Source: Planctomycetaceae bacterium
Lineage (GTDB): Bacteria; Planctomycetota; Planctomycetia; Planctomycetales; Planctomycetaceae
DNA: 64,000 nt
NCBI GenBank assembly: GCA_020426325.1
Contig: JAGQQG010000026.1
Coordinates: forward strand, 1-64,000
Direction: 5' to 3'
A program made the translations under genes and the position numbers. Position 1 is the first letter of the stretch. The number at the start of each line of letters is the position of its first letter. This document shows positions 54,019-63,724 of the stretch, piece after piece. Under the pieces are notes generated by a model. It saw only the letters and a list, made by a program, of their open reading frames with translations, searched no databases and was not told the DNA's origin.

Positions 54019-55053
54019 CTACGCGGCAGAGACACGCAGGCCTTGTACCACCTGTTTGATGATGTCGTCCGTATCGACCCCTGCGGCTTCAGCGTTGAAG
54101 GTTGGGATGATACGGTGCCGCATCACGGGGAGTGCGACCTGTTTGACGTCGTCCGTTGTCGCGTGGACCCGCTTGTGCAGCAGGGCTCTTGCTTTGGCCG
54201 CCATCAGCAGTGCGATGCTGGCGCGCGGGCCGGCTCCCCATTGAACCATGTTCGCCAGATTGGAAGGAAGTTTGCCTTCCTCAGGACGCGTGTTGCGGGC
54301 CAGGTCGATGGCCGCGTCATACACATGATCCCCGACGATGACTTCACGCACGAGGGACTGCATCCGTTTGACCATCTCTGCGTTGAACACCTGTTCGATG
54401 TTTGCCCGGTAGTGAGTTGTCTGACGGCGGCAGATTTCTCGCTCTCCATCTCGTGTCGGATAGGAGACCTTGATCTTGAACAGGAACCGATCGAGCTGTG
54501 CCTCGGGCAGCGGATATGTTCCTTCGACTTCAACCGGGTTCTGCGTGGCGAGGACGAAGAACGGATCGGGGAGTTTGTAAGTCTGACCACTCACTGACAG
54601 TTGCCGTTCTTCCATTGCTTCGAGAAGTGCGCTTTGTGTCTTGGGAGGCGTGCGATTGATCTCGTCTGCGAGAACGAGATTTGCAAATACGGGGCCTTTC
54701 ACGAACCGAAACTCGCGGTGGCCGGTCGCCTTGTCCTCTTCCATGATCTCGCCGCCGGTGATGTCTGCGGGCATCAGGTCGGGTGTGAACTGGATGCGAT
54801 GGAAGGACAACTCCATCAGAGACGCCAGTTGTGAGATGAGCAATGTCTTCGCCAGTCCGGGCATGCCCTGCAGAATGCAGTGACCTCGGCAAAGGACTGC
54901 GATCATCAACTGCTCTGTCACGTCATCCATGCCCACGATGACTTGCGAGAGCTGACGCTTCATCTCGCCATATCGTTCGTGGACCTCCGCAACCGCTTTC
55001 TCGATGTCCGCATCCGAGCTGAGTGAGGTACCGTCCAGTGGGTGTCTGCTCAT
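54019..55053 (-). CDS. MoxR-type AAA+ ATPase
   Basis: 344 residues. Walker A GMPGLAKT (63-70), Walker B LVLADEINRTPPKTQ (126 onward), sensor ATQNPVEVEGTYPLPEAQLD and arginine-finger region LDRFLFKIKV, with the C-terminal lid. MoxR ATPases act as chaperones that load partners with von Willebrand domains, as encoded by the next three genes. The ATG at 55053 has a modest GAGATGG upstream. Good intact copy. Confidence 0.95.
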   Translation of the reverse strand: MSRHPLDGTSLSSDADIEKAVAEVHERYGEMKRQLSQVIVGMDDVTEQLMIAVLCRGHCILQGMPGLAKTLLISQLASLMELSFHRIQFTPDLMPADITGGEIMEEDKATGHREFRFVKGPVFANLVLADEINRTPPKTQSALLEAMEERQLSVSGQTYKLPDPFFVLATQNPVEVEGTYPLPEAQLDRFLFKIKVSYPTRDGEREICRRQTTHYRANIEQVFNAEMVKRMQSLVREVIVGDHVYDAAIDLARNTRPEEGKLPSNLANMVQWGAGPRASIALLMAAKARALLHKRVHATTDDVKQVALPVMRHRIIPTFNAEAAGVDTDDIIKQVVQGLRVSAA

Positions 55054-55105
55054 TGGTGATTGTCCATCTCTTGAAGGGGCGAAAACTTTGAGCTCTACAA
55101 ATGAA

Positions 55106-56767
55106 CTATTCGGCCGACTGGGCCGCCTCTGCCGTACTGACTCGCTGATTCTGATCGAGGTCTAATGCATCAAACTGCTCACGTGTGCCCAGAAACTCGG
55201 CCGGCGTGAGGTCACCATCTCTGTTGAGGTCCATGCTTGCAAACCACGGAGGCGCTGCGGGTGCGTCGGCCGGTGTTGTGATTGCTGGGGCGACACTTTG
55301 CCGCTCCAGAACGGTGTGGGCATGCGGTCCGAGTGTAAGGACCAGACGAATGGGCACCGGGACTTCGTCCAGCATCACAATTCCGTCCTTGTTCCGATCG
55401 ATCGCCTCAAGCAGCGAAGGGACGGATTCAATCTCTCTCTGGGAGAGACGACGATCGTTGTCGAGATCCACTCGCCGCAACAGGGGGGACCCGTCGATCA
55501 CAGCTCCGACCGCGACCTGGCCGTTCCAATCTTCACTATTTGATTGCTGAGCTGCAGAAAGCTCGATCGTACTTCGAGCCAAGTTCAAGCTGACTCGATC
55601 TTCGGCTGCCGAGACGGGTTCAGATTGACTCGCAACTTCGTCTGCCAGTTCCGTCATATAGAGACCCGTTTCGTAATCACCCTGCGTCCCAAACTCGATC
55701 CGGAGCTTGACCTGAGGCGTTGTTTCCAGCAGTCGTGACAAGTCTTGAGGCGACAGTTGGGAGAGTTCTGCAACCCCCAGTCGAGTCAACAACTGCTTCG
55801 TGAGAACCAGGTGCTCGCCCGCCGTGTTGCTACAGGTAATTCGCAGCAGTGCTGCCAGTCGTCCCCAGTCGGTCGTGTCCTGCAGGACTGTGGCCAGAGG
55901 AAAAGTGGTCCAGGATTGAATGAGCGGAGACTCCGCCAATTCTGATTCGTCCACCCAGTCATCTTCATCGTCATCAAGAGATCGCAGCCTCGCCTTCGCT
56001 GAAGTGACCTCATCAGCAGAAAGCTTTCCGTCTCCATTCTGGTCGAGTGCTGCCCACAACGGGGCCACCTGCGCGCGATCCATGGCAAAGTTGGCACGCA
56101 ATTCAAGAAGAGTCGGTCCGGGGGACCATTGAGCGAGCAACCAGCGAGCCTCGTCCCGGCCAACGTCGATACCCGGTTGACCCGCGTACTTCTGCAATCG
56201 ACTGAGCGCGGCCGCAGGACGAAAGGTTTGCGGAGAGACTCCGTCTGTTTCTTCGGACTCTATTGGAGTTGCGACAGTCCCTTCGACGTCATCACCGGCT
56301 GGTTGATCGACGGTGGCCACTGGCTCCTCAGTCACTGCATTTCCGTTGAGTGCATCATCGATCCAGCGTTCACGGGTGGCACGGAAGCTCTGCCCGTTCA
56401 CCGAGATCGACAACAGCACACAGAGCGGTCCGTCCGGCGTGAGGAGGAGCAGGCGGACATTGGGATCGTCGCCGGAGACCTCTCCGGGCACGTCCCAGTC
56501 ACCACTGGATCCACGTCGATAGTTGGTGGCGATGATGTTCACCGGTCTGCGGACCGCCATGAGGCCTTGACCGTTTCGCATCTCTGACTGCTCACCACCC
56601 GCGATCGTCTGTAGACGGCACTGTGCCAAGGGGGCAGCCTCGTCGCCGTTGGCGGGCTGCACCACAAGGACGAACAGCATGATGGAGGCCCCCATCAGCG
56701 CGTTGAGGCCCTCTCGCTGCGTGAGGCAGCGGGCGATCGGTCGATGGGCACTTCTCATCTTGATCAC
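55106..56767 (-). CDS. Exported EF-hand calcium-binding protein
   Basis: 553 residues. A signal peptide about 20-42 (MLFVLVVQPANGDE). Six EF-hand-like loops: DQNGDGKLSADE, DDDEDDWVDESE, DLDNDRRLSQRE, DRNKDGIVMLDE, DLNRDGDLTPAE and DLDQNQRVSTAE; a few have weak ligand positions. The remaining parts are unassigned. GTG 56767 and ATG 56758 are both plausible starts. It lies 12 bp after DUF1501 and upstream of MoxR in one direction. Probably a calcium-dependent envelope protein. Confidence 0.85.
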   Translation of the reverse strand: MIKMRSAHRPIARCLTQREGLNALMGASIMLFVLVVQPANGDEAAPLAQCRLQTIAGGEQSEMRNGQGLMAVRRPVNIIATNYRRGSSGDWDVPGEVSGDDPNVRLLLLTPDGPLCVLLSISVNGQSFRATRERWIDDALNGNAVTEEPVATVDQPAGDDVEGTVATPIESEETDGVSPQTFRPAAALSRLQKYAGQPGIDVGRDEARWLLAQWSPGPTLLELRANFAMDRAQVAPLWAALDQNGDGKLSADEVTSAKARLRSLDDDEDDWVDESELAESPLIQSWTTFPLATVLQDTTDWGRLAALLRITCSNTAGEHLVLTKQLLTRLGVAELSQLSPQDLSRLLETTPQVKLRIEFGTQGDYETGLYMTELADEVASQSEPVSAAEDRVSLNLARSTIELSAAQQSNSEDWNGQVAVGAVIDGSPLLRRVDLDNDRRLSQREIESVPSLLEAIDRNKDGIVMLDEVPVPIRLVLTLGPHAHTVLERQSVAPAITTPADAPAAPPWFASMDLNRDGDLTPAEFLGTREQFDALDLDQNQRVSTAEAAQSAE

Positions 56768-56779
56768 GGAAGAGATCGC

Positions 56780-58084
56780 TTAACTGAGCAACTCCGGAAT
56801 GGGGCTGCCTTCGACGAGTTTCTGTGGACGTCCCGTGTTGGAGGTGTTTTCGGTGTTTGGCGGCACACCGACAGCTGAGCAAAGCGTCGCCAGCAGTTCG
56901 TGGACCCCGAGCTTTCCGTCTTCGACCTGACGGCCATCGTCAGATGTCTTGCCATAAGCCTGTCCGCCTGCGATGCCTCCGCCTGCGAGGACTGACGACC
57001 AGGCAGCAGGGAAGTGGTCGCGGCCGGCTTGACCATTGATCTTCGGAGTGCGACCGAACTCGCCCATCCAGATGATCGTCGTCGTTTCGAGCAGCCCGCG
57101 ATCCTCCAGGTCTTCCATGAGTGACGCCCAACCGTTGTCGACTTGTTGCGAGAGACCTGCGACCTGCTCGAAATTGTTGCTGTGCGTATCCCATCCGTTG
57201 AGTGACACTTCGACGAACGCAACGCCCTGCTCAATGAGACGGCGTGCCATGAGGCAGCCCTGGCCGAACAGCCCTTTGCCGTATTTCTCGCGCACTTCGT
57301 CCGACTCATCCTCCACACGAAAGGCATTCGCCGCTTCGCTCTGCATGAGATTGACTGCACTCTGATAGACGGTCTGATGGGCGACCGGAGAGGTTCCCGG
57401 ATGGGTGTGCAAGAACCGCTGCTGCATCCGGTTCCATAACTCCAATCGGTGTGACATCTGCTCTTCCGTCACCCCATCCGCGGGTTGAACGGAACTGACC
57501 TTCAGAGTGGCGTAGCCATCACCGCCCGTTGGAGCTGCGACGTTCCCCCGGTCAGTCTCACCGACGACGAGCGGACCGAAGCGCGGACCGAGATACCCCG
57601 GTCCGTAGGCCTCCTGATTGAAGGAACGATAAGGGGCGATACTGACATACCGAGGCAATGCGAGCGTGTCGTCCCCCAACTCTTTAGCCAGAGCGGAACC
57701 GATCGAGGGGTGACGGAGAATCCCTGCAGGAGGATGACCGGTCCGCATCAGATGAGTCCCGCGTGAGTGGTCTCCCTCTTTGGTGCTCAGACCACGGACG
57801 ATCGCCAGTTTGTCGGCCTGCTGAGCCAGTCGCGGGAAATGCTCGCTGAACCGCAAGCCCGGCACATTAGTCTCAATCTCCTGAAATTCCCCGCCGTTCT
57901 CGTGACCGGGCTTCATGTCGAAGGTGTCGGTCTGAGTGGGACCGCCGTTCATCCACAACAGGATGCAGTGACGATGCCGACGCGGGTCATCTGCCAACTC
58001 GTTTGCAAGCAACGGAAACCAGCCGCTCATGCTGAGCCCACCGATCCCCAGCCCGGCTGTGCGTAGCCAGTCACGTCGTTTCAT
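56780..58084 (-). CDS. DUF1501 protein (sulfatase-like, Tat-type signal)
   Basis: 434 residues. MKRRDWLRTAGLGIGGLSMS is a twin-arginine-like signal. HCILLWMNGGPTQTDTFDMK, IVRGLSTKEGDHSRGTHLMR and IIWMGEFGRTPKINGQAGRDH are DUF1501 landmarks, an alkaline-phosphatase-fold family expanded in planctomycetes. It commonly pairs with DUF1549/DUF1553 proteins, as here (gap 35 bp). Activity unknown. Confidence 0.95.
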   Translation of the reverse strand: MKRRDWLRTAGLGIGGLSMSGWFPLLANELADDPRRHRHCILLWMNGGPTQTDTFDMKPGHENGGEFQEIETNVPGLRFSEHFPRLAQQADKLAIVRGLSTKEGDHSRGTHLMRTGHPPAGILRHPSIGSALAKELGDDTLALPRYVSIAPYRSFNQEAYGPGYLGPRFGPLVVGETDRGNVAAPTGGDGYATLKVSSVQPADGVTEEQMSHRLELWNRMQQRFLHTHPGTSPVAHQTVYQSAVNLMQSEAANAFRVEDESDEVREKYGKGLFGQGCLMARRLIEQGVAFVEVSLNGWDTHSNNFEQVAGLSQQVDNGWASLMEDLEDRGLLETTTIIWMGEFGRTPKINGQAGRDHFPAAWSSVLAGGGIAGGQAYGKTSDDGRQVEDGKLGVHELLATLCSAVGVPPNTENTSNTGRPQKLVEGSPIPELLS

Positions 58085-58119
58085 GTGTCTGCTCCCATGA
58101 TTTTAGGGACGAAATCCGA

Positions 58120-60720
58120 TCAATGATTCAGAGTAAACTCAGCCGAATTCAATAGCACCCAAAGCACGTCGCTGAGCCGCTGAGCCTTTCCGCTCTCTTT
58201 GGAGAGGACGTAGTCGAGCATCTCCTGACGCTCAGCATCATCCGGCTGACGAGAAAGAGTGGCGAGAAACAGCGTGTTGACCCGCTGCTCATCTGTAAAG
58301 AACGGCGCTTCTAACGACTTGAGAATGCCGCTCGACCGCAGGTCGGTCGCACTGTGCATCAGACCGCCGTTCATCAGTGTCAGTGCCTGCGGAATCCCCG
58401 CCTGATAGTCAGTCACCTGCCCCGGCGGAGCCCGAAACTGTTCGAGGAACGACTGACGGCTGACATTTGACGACCGCACCAGACTTCCATCGTCAGTCCC
58501 CAACGGCTCCAGTCGAGTGGCGACTGAGATCGAGTCGTAAAGTTGTTCGGCGGTGAAAGTCTTGATGTTCATCTGAGCGAAGTGCAACGTCCGTGCAGGG
58601 TCGTCGTCGACAGAACGACTCGACAGTTGATACGTCTGACTGTTGACAATCACGTGAAATAAATCCCGCAAATCGAAGCTGGTCGCGACGAAATACCCTG
58701 CCAACTCGTCCAGAACTTCCGGACAAACGGGAGGATTGTCGATCCGCATGTCGTCGACCGGGTCGACCAGTCCGCGACCGAACAAATGTGCCCAGACTCG
58801 GTTGACGGTTGCTCGTGCGAAGTGTGGGTTGTCAGTGGCGGTGATCCATTCGGCGAGCTGTCGCCGTCGCGAAGGTGCATGATCACTTTTGTCCAGTGAA
58901 CTCCCCAACAGGAAGTGCGGGGAAATGACGTCCTCGGTATCGGGGAGAGTGACTTCGCCGTGATCAGTGTCTGCCACACGGAGCACGGGCGACACTCGAT
59001 CCATCTTCCCTTCCGGCTGAGAGATCTGCGCGAAGAACGCAGCCAGTCCCCAGAAGTCAGTCTGCTTCAGACGTTTGTCGAAGAAATGATCATGACACTG
59101 CGCACACTCCAGTCGAATCCCGAGGAAGGCTCGCGAGGTTTGGGCAGCGAGTTGTTCCGGCTTGAGGTTCAGAGCGGTGTAAAACAGGATCGGCCCGGAT
59201 TCACTTACTCGCCCTTCAGCGAGCAACAGCTGTCTCACTAACTCGTCATACGGCATGTTTTCACGGAAGCGATCGGACAGCCACTCCTCGAAACTCGCTG
59301 AGCCGCCGTACATGGAGAGATCGACTCCGTCAGGCAACAGCATCTTTCGCCAGACTGCCCCCAGATGCGTAGCGTAATCACGACGGGAGAGCAGCTGCTC
59401 CACAAGTTGTTTCCGCCGGTTGACTGATGGATCAGCCATGAATTCACGGCACTCGCTAACCGTAGGAACACGTCCGGTCAGATCCAGAGACACCCGACGG
59501 AAGAACTCTTCGTCAGTGCTCATCCCCGCCGGTGCGATACCGTTGCTGTCCCAGCAGACAGACATCAGTTCATCCACCCGTCGACTCATCTCCGCAGAGG
59601 ATGCAACCACAGGTACTGGCGGACTGATGTCCAGGGACGGCAGCGGGTCAGCGTCAGCCGCAGCGATGGCTGAGTCAACAGGTGGAGTTGCGGGCTCGTC
59701 AGGGACAGTTGTGACTGGCGGCTCTTCAGGTGCCTCAACCGGAGCAGGCGACTCCTCGGTGGTCGGCAGCAGAAGATCGGCCTGCGGCATTACCTTAGGA
59801 TCGATGGATGCCGTACGCATTGAGACATCGGGTGAAACAACATCCCGGACCACGACGTCTCGCGGCACCCCCACATCGTACACTTGTTGCGGTCCCTCTT
59901 CGGGGTACGCAAATCGAACCGTTGAGGAAACAGCAGCATGATCGCCGATCAATTGACACTTCAGAGGCAGTTGTGTCTTCGGGTCGAGCGTCACCAGAAG
60001 ATGCAGCGGCGACGGATCACTCTCACTGCGGCCGAGGATGACATTGAGTTCAATCTGCTGGTTCTCACCGGCACCAACCTTCTGCCAGGACTCACTCAGC
60101 ACAGTCAGACCTCTCGCATCGTCGATTTCCGTACCGGAAATACCCGCCCTGAGAAAGGCAAGCAGGGATGCTTCGGTCGATCGCGGTTCGTCCTCCCCCA
60201 GCCGTTCTCGCAACAGCACGCCCGATCCTGAGCGATATTGTGACTGCAACCCATCCTGCCAGTCATTCCATTGGATCTCATCCCCGGTGCGAAGGACGAC
60301 CAACTGATTCTTCTGCGAAAACCATCCGTGAGATTCCTGCTGCGCGGCATCCTCCACAGTCGACTCCACCCATGCTTGAGCCTCAAGAGCCCGAAGCATG
60401 GATGTCCACGAATAGCTGGGGCGTGACGTCCCGATCAGCGCCGCAATGACCACGACAGCGACAGCTGCAATCGCAGCGATCGACCGGATGGTGCGCCTCC
60501 AGTACCGACCAGTCGTAGTGGTTGATGCCTGTTTCCCAACTTCTGTGATTCGACGTTCAGCATGCGACGTTGACAACTCGTCTAACTCGGCTTCGAGTCG
60601 CTCTGCCAGAGACGCCACAAACTCCTCACGTGGCGGCTCGCAGTCATACGCTCGTTGAAGCAACCGAGAGAGGTCGTCATCACGTGACGAATCGGAGTGA
60701 GGAGGCTGTTGCGTGGACAT
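58120..60720 (-). CDS. Anti-sigma-like domain fused to DUF1549/DUF1553
   Basis: 866 residues. The N-terminal 78 residues are a short helical cytoplasmic part, and residues about 79-98 (IRSIAAIAAVAVVVIAALIG) are the only membrane helix. A periplasmic region of about 250 residues and a Pro-rich linker precede DUF1549 (MSRRVDELMSVCWDSNGIAP; CAQCHDH, a CxxCH haem-type motif) and DUF1553 (RATVNRVWAHLFGRGLVDP, QTYQLSSRS). The start ATG 60720 overlaps the sigma-factor stop as TGATG, so they are translationally coupled. The N-terminal part lies where an anti-sigma domain would; no zinc-binding HxxxCxxC is present. Confidence 0.87.
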   Translation of the reverse strand: MSTQQPPHSDSSRDDDLSRLLQRAYDCEPPREEFVASLAERLEAELDELSTSHAERRITEVGKQASTTTTGRYWRRTIRSIAAIAAVAVVVIAALIGTSRPSYSWTSMLRALEAQAWVESTVEDAAQQESHGWFSQKNQLVVLRTGDEIQWNDWQDGLQSQYRSGSGVLLRERLGEDEPRSTEASLLAFLRAGISGTEIDDARGLTVLSESWQKVGAGENQQIELNVILGRSESDPSPLHLLVTLDPKTQLPLKCQLIGDHAAVSSTVRFAYPEEGPQQVYDVGVPRDVVVRDVVSPDVSMRTASIDPKVMPQADLLLPTTEESPAPVEAPEEPPVTTVPDEPATPPVDSAIAAADADPLPSLDISPPVPVVASSAEMSRRVDELMSVCWDSNGIAPAGMSTDEEFFRRVSLDLTGRVPTVSECREFMADPSVNRRKQLVEQLLSRRDYATHLGAVWRKMLLPDGVDLSMYGGSASFEEWLSDRFRENMPYDELVRQLLLAEGRVSESGPILFYTALNLKPEQLAAQTSRAFLGIRLECAQCHDHFFDKRLKQTDFWGLAAFFAQISQPEGKMDRVSPVLRVADTDHGEVTLPDTEDVISPHFLLGSSLDKSDHAPSRRRQLAEWITATDNPHFARATVNRVWAHLFGRGLVDPVDDMRIDNPPVCPEVLDELAGYFVATSFDLRDLFHVIVNSQTYQLSSRSVDDDPARTLHFAQMNIKTFTAEQLYDSISVATRLEPLGTDDGSLVRSSNVSRQSFLEQFRAPPGQVTDYQAGIPQALTLMNGGLMHSATDLRSSGILKSLEAPFFTDEQRVNTLFLATLSRQPDDAERQEMLDYVLSKESGKAQRLSDVLWVLLNSAEFTLNH

Positions 60721-61322
60721 CACAAACTCTTTTCGAAAGCCTCGGAAGTGTGGGAGGAACCGTTTCTGGCGACATGGGACTCGGAACAAATCCGTTCGTA
60801 AAGTCGACGGAATTCCTTTCTTGCCCGATACAGGATTGACTCAATGGCTTTCTCAGTTTTTCCTGTGCGCTCGGCCATGTCGCGAACACTTAAGCCTTCG
60901 ATGTGCTGCCACTCCAACACATATCGCTGGAGTTCGGGCATCCCCTCGAATGCAGTCAGAATGAGTTGCTGATCCTCTTTGACTTCGAGCCCGGTAGGAC
61001 TTGGAACCTCACCATCAGGAGATTGCTCCAACGCCACGGCATGAATTCGTTTCTGTTTTCGCTTCTGACGGAAATGATCCACAATCTTGCGACGCAAGAT
61101 TCCTCGGAGCCAAACATGCAGATCGACCGTGTCCGGATCGAGAGTTGCAAGACCTCGCACGAAGGCCAGGAGCGTTTCCGACACCACGTCTTCCGCAGCA
61201 GGATAATCGTCCACAGAGGCAACTGCGTGGCGCCACAGAGACGGGAGGCAACGTGCATAGAGCAAGCTCCACGCTGCCCGATCGCCCCCTTGGGCCTGCC
61301 GCAGCAGTTCCGTGTCCGTCAA
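60720..61322 (-). CDS. ECF-type RNA polymerase sigma factor
   Basis: 200 residues. Region 2 about 10-80 (DYPAAEDVVSETLLAFVRGL, VWLRGILRRKIVDHFRQKR) and region 4 about 120-180 (YVLEWQHIEGLSVRDMAERT, GKTEKAIESILYRARKEF). This is a sigma-70 family ECF factor of the planctomycete-rich type. It is first in the long minus-strand run and couples to the anti-sigma-like/DUF1549 gene, and may control the operon itself. The start ATG 61322 has no strong ribosome site. Confidence 0.92.
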   Translation of the reverse strand: MTDTELLRQAQGGDRAAWSLLYARCLPSLWRHAVASVDDYPAAEDVVSETLLAFVRGLATLDPDTVDLHVWLRGILRRKIVDHFRQKRKQKRIHAVALEQSPDGEVPSPTGLEVKEDQQLILTAFEGMPELQRYVLEWQHIEGLSVRDMAERTGKTEKAIESILYRARKEFRRLYERICSESHVARNGSSHTSEAFEKSL

Positions 61323-61753
61323 GTCTCACCTCAATTCCGGAAGAAGGTCGTCGTCAGTTGGACCAACGAGTCTCCGGGGATGTTTATGGAGACATAATCG
61401 CAGCCGGAGCGGCGATCACGCACGAATTCCGGTTCCCTCCGACAATTTCGCCGGATTCTCCTCCATCATGTCGCCTCAAGCTGGATTTGTCATCAATCAG
61501 AGGATCAGATTGCTTAGCGACGTACCAAACGTGCGGCCTCAGATCACATAGAACCCGTCATCGCAGGTTCGGGTGAACCACGTCCCGAAATGAATCGATA
61601 CAATGAACACACTACTGTTTCAGTCCGGACTGATGGTACACTGTAAGTGTCGATGATCACCGCCATCATTGAATTCAAGACCGTTTGAGAGTGAAAGTCA
61701 GGCTGAAGTTTTCACGCTGACCACGTACGAATTCCAGCCAAAAACATACATTC
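61323..61753. promoter_or_regulatory. Divergent control region between the sigma-factor and FHA genes
   Basis: 431 bases with no credible gene. Promoters for both directions should lie here. I cannot place -35/-10 boxes reliably, and no member of the GGG/CCC palindrome family is seen. Confidence 0.5.
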
Positions 61754-62650
61754 ATGTACGGCCAACTGATCCCTGTGGGAGGAGGACCGCCGTTGCCGCT
61801 GTTAGAGCAACGGCTGGTGCTCGGTCGTGCGCCGGATTGCGACCTGCGGATCGCCGGCAAGACCGTCTCCGGTCGACATTGTGAACTCGAGATGATCGAC
61901 GGCTACTGGTGGGTCAAGGACCTCGGAAGTCACAACGGCACAGGGGTCAACGGCAAGCGCTGCACTCACAAACAAGTCGCCCCCAACGATGTTTTGTGGG
62001 TCGCGAAGCAACGTTTTCGAGTCAGCTATATCATTCCGGGGCAAATCGAGGCTGATGAGGATCTGGCTGCGGATTTGCTTGCGGAGGAGGCAGAACCCTC
62101 CAAATCCAAGCCGGCACCGTTACGAAAGCCGACACCCCAGAAACCAGCGCAGGCAGGTGTCCAACGTCCCTCCCGTGACATCACTCCCACACCGCGCCCG
62201 CAGCACACGCAGGTGCTCGGCCGACTCGTCCCCTGTGGCGGAGGTGATCCGATTCCCCTGCTCCGCGAGGACCTCCTTATCGGACGAAAGAACAGTTGCG
62301 ATATTCAACTGAGATTTGCCAACGTCTCCTCTCAACACTGTCGGTTGTTTCTGGAGGGGGGATATTGGATTGTGGAGGATCTTAACAGCCGCAATGGCAC
62401 CAAGGTCGATGGCATGCGAGTCCATCGCAAGGCACTTGCTCCCGCGACGGTCTTCTCCATCGCCAATCATCGTTATTCCATTGAATACACGCCCACAGGA
62501 CTGGAACCTCTACCGGAGGAAGACCCGTTTGCTCAGAGCCTGCTGGCCAAGGCTGGCTTGGAAAAACAGGTAAACGCAGCACTTCCCCCGGACTGGGCAG
62601 ACGATGATGAGCGTCCCCTGCGAACCCCCAGGAAGTCGCTGGATGACTGA
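61754..62650 (+). CDS. Double FHA-domain protein
   Basis: 298 residues. FHA1 about 18-92 (LVLGRAPDCDLRIAGKTVSG, RHCELEMIDGYWWVKDLGSH, NGTGVNGKR) and FHA2 about 165-250 (LLIGRKNSCDIQLRFANVSS, HCRLFLEGGYWIVEDLNSRN, GTKVDGMRV) both keep the GR, SxxH and NG residues. A Pro/Lys-rich linker separates them. It would bind phosphothreonine partners of a Ser/Thr kinase. No kinase is in the window. ATG 61754 lacks a strong ribosome site. Confidence 0.92.
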   Translation: MYGQLIPVGGGPPLPLLEQRLVLGRAPDCDLRIAGKTVSGRHCELEMIDGYWWVKDLGSHNGTGVNGKRCTHKQVAPNDVLWVAKQRFRVSYIIPGQIEADEDLAADLLAEEAEPSKSKPAPLRKPTPQKPAQAGVQRPSRDITPTPRPQHTQVLGRLVPCGGGDPIPLLREDLLIGRKNSCDIQLRFANVSSQHCRLFLEGGYWIVEDLNSRNGTKVDGMRVHRKALAPATVFSIANHRYSIEYTPTGLEPLPEEDPFAQSLLAKAGLEKQVNAALPPDWADDDERPLRTPRKSLDD

Positions 62651-62830
62651 GCTCAGATCAATTCCCGAAACAATTGGTATACGCCACGGGTAGAAAAAAC
62701 AAGATAAGCACGCAAAACGTACCGATATTCGATGACCGACCGGTCGGTGGCCGCGAACCTGCCTTTAACAATTCCTGTCAGCAGTTTCGAACACAATCGA
62801 CCGAAGGTAAACAGGTTAAGGTGAGAAGTG

Positions 62831-63724
62831 ATGCCGAAAATTCTCGTGGTTGACGATGCTCTGGCGGATCGTGCTCTCGTCACCGGGTTGGTGGCCAAGT
62901 GGATGAACAGCACCGTCTTCGAGGCGGTCGATGGTCGCGACGCCCTGAGTAAGATTGAGATCCATCAGCCGGATGTCGTTCTGACCGATCTGCACATGCC
63001 GGTGATGAACGGCTTCGAACTCGTCACCGCAATCAGGCAGGACTTCCCCTTCATTCCGGTCGTTCTCATGACGGCCCAGGGAAGTGAAGAGATCGCCGCT
63101 CAGGCACTCCGTGGCGGTGCAGCGAGTTACGTTCCCAAGCGTCGGCTCGCAGACGATCTGTTCTGCACACTGGATCAGGTGCACAGTACGCTGCTGGGTG
63201 AACAGGCTCAGGCCCAGCTCATGCATTTCATGACGCGCACAGAGACGTCTTTCCAACTCCATAATGATCTGACCCTCATTCGCTATGCGGTCGACCAATG
63301 TTTGAATCTGCTCCGCTGCGTTCCTCTAGGAGATGAAACTGAGCGACTCCGCGTCGGAATTGCGCTCGAGGAAGCTCTGGAGAACGCCTATTTCCATGGA
63401 AACCTGGAAGTCTCATCAGTCATAGGATACGACCTCAGTCAGTATTCAGCTGTAGCGGCCGAACGTCTCCTCCAACTCCCGTATCGCGATCGGCGGATTC
63501 ATCTCGACGTGTTAATTGATCGCGATCAGGCGCAGTTCACGGTGACCGACGAAGGTCCCGGTTTTGATCTCGATGCCGTCCTGAAGTCGCTCGACCCTGT
63601 CTCGGAGGAATCACACCCCGGACGCGGCATCACTCTCATGCGCAGCATCATGGATGAAGTTCGCTACAACTCAGCCGGCAATGAAGTCACGCTGATCAAG
63701 CGCGCCCAAGGCGAAGACGAGTGA
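62831..63724 (+). CDS. Response regulator with RsbW-like HATPase output
   Basis: 297 residues. Receiver 1-120 with DD8-9, D53 (VVLTDLHMPVMNGFELV) and switch K in YVPKRRL. A helical linker leads to a serine/anti-sigma kinase ATPase of the HATPase_c_2 type: GIALEEALENAYFHGNLEV (N box), DEGPGFDLDAV (G1) and GRGITLMRSIMDEV (G2). ATG 62831 follows AAGGTGAGAAGTG. Fusions of this kind couple a receiver to a partner-switching kinase. No antagonist or sigma partner is adjacent. Confidence 0.92.
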   Translation: MPKILVVDDALADRALVTGLVAKWMNSTVFEAVDGRDALSKIEIHQPDVVLTDLHMPVMNGFELVTAIRQDFPFIPVVLMTAQGSEEIAAQALRGGAASYVPKRRLADDLFCTLDQVHSTLLGEQAQAQLMHFMTRTETSFQLHNDLTLIRYAVDQCLNLLRCVPLGDETERLRVGIALEEALENAYFHGNLEVSSVIGYDLSQYSAVAAERLLQLPYRDRRIHLDVLIDRDQAQFTVTDEGPGFDLDAVLKSLDPVSEESHPGRGITLMRSIMDEVRYNSAGNEVTLIKRAQGEDE

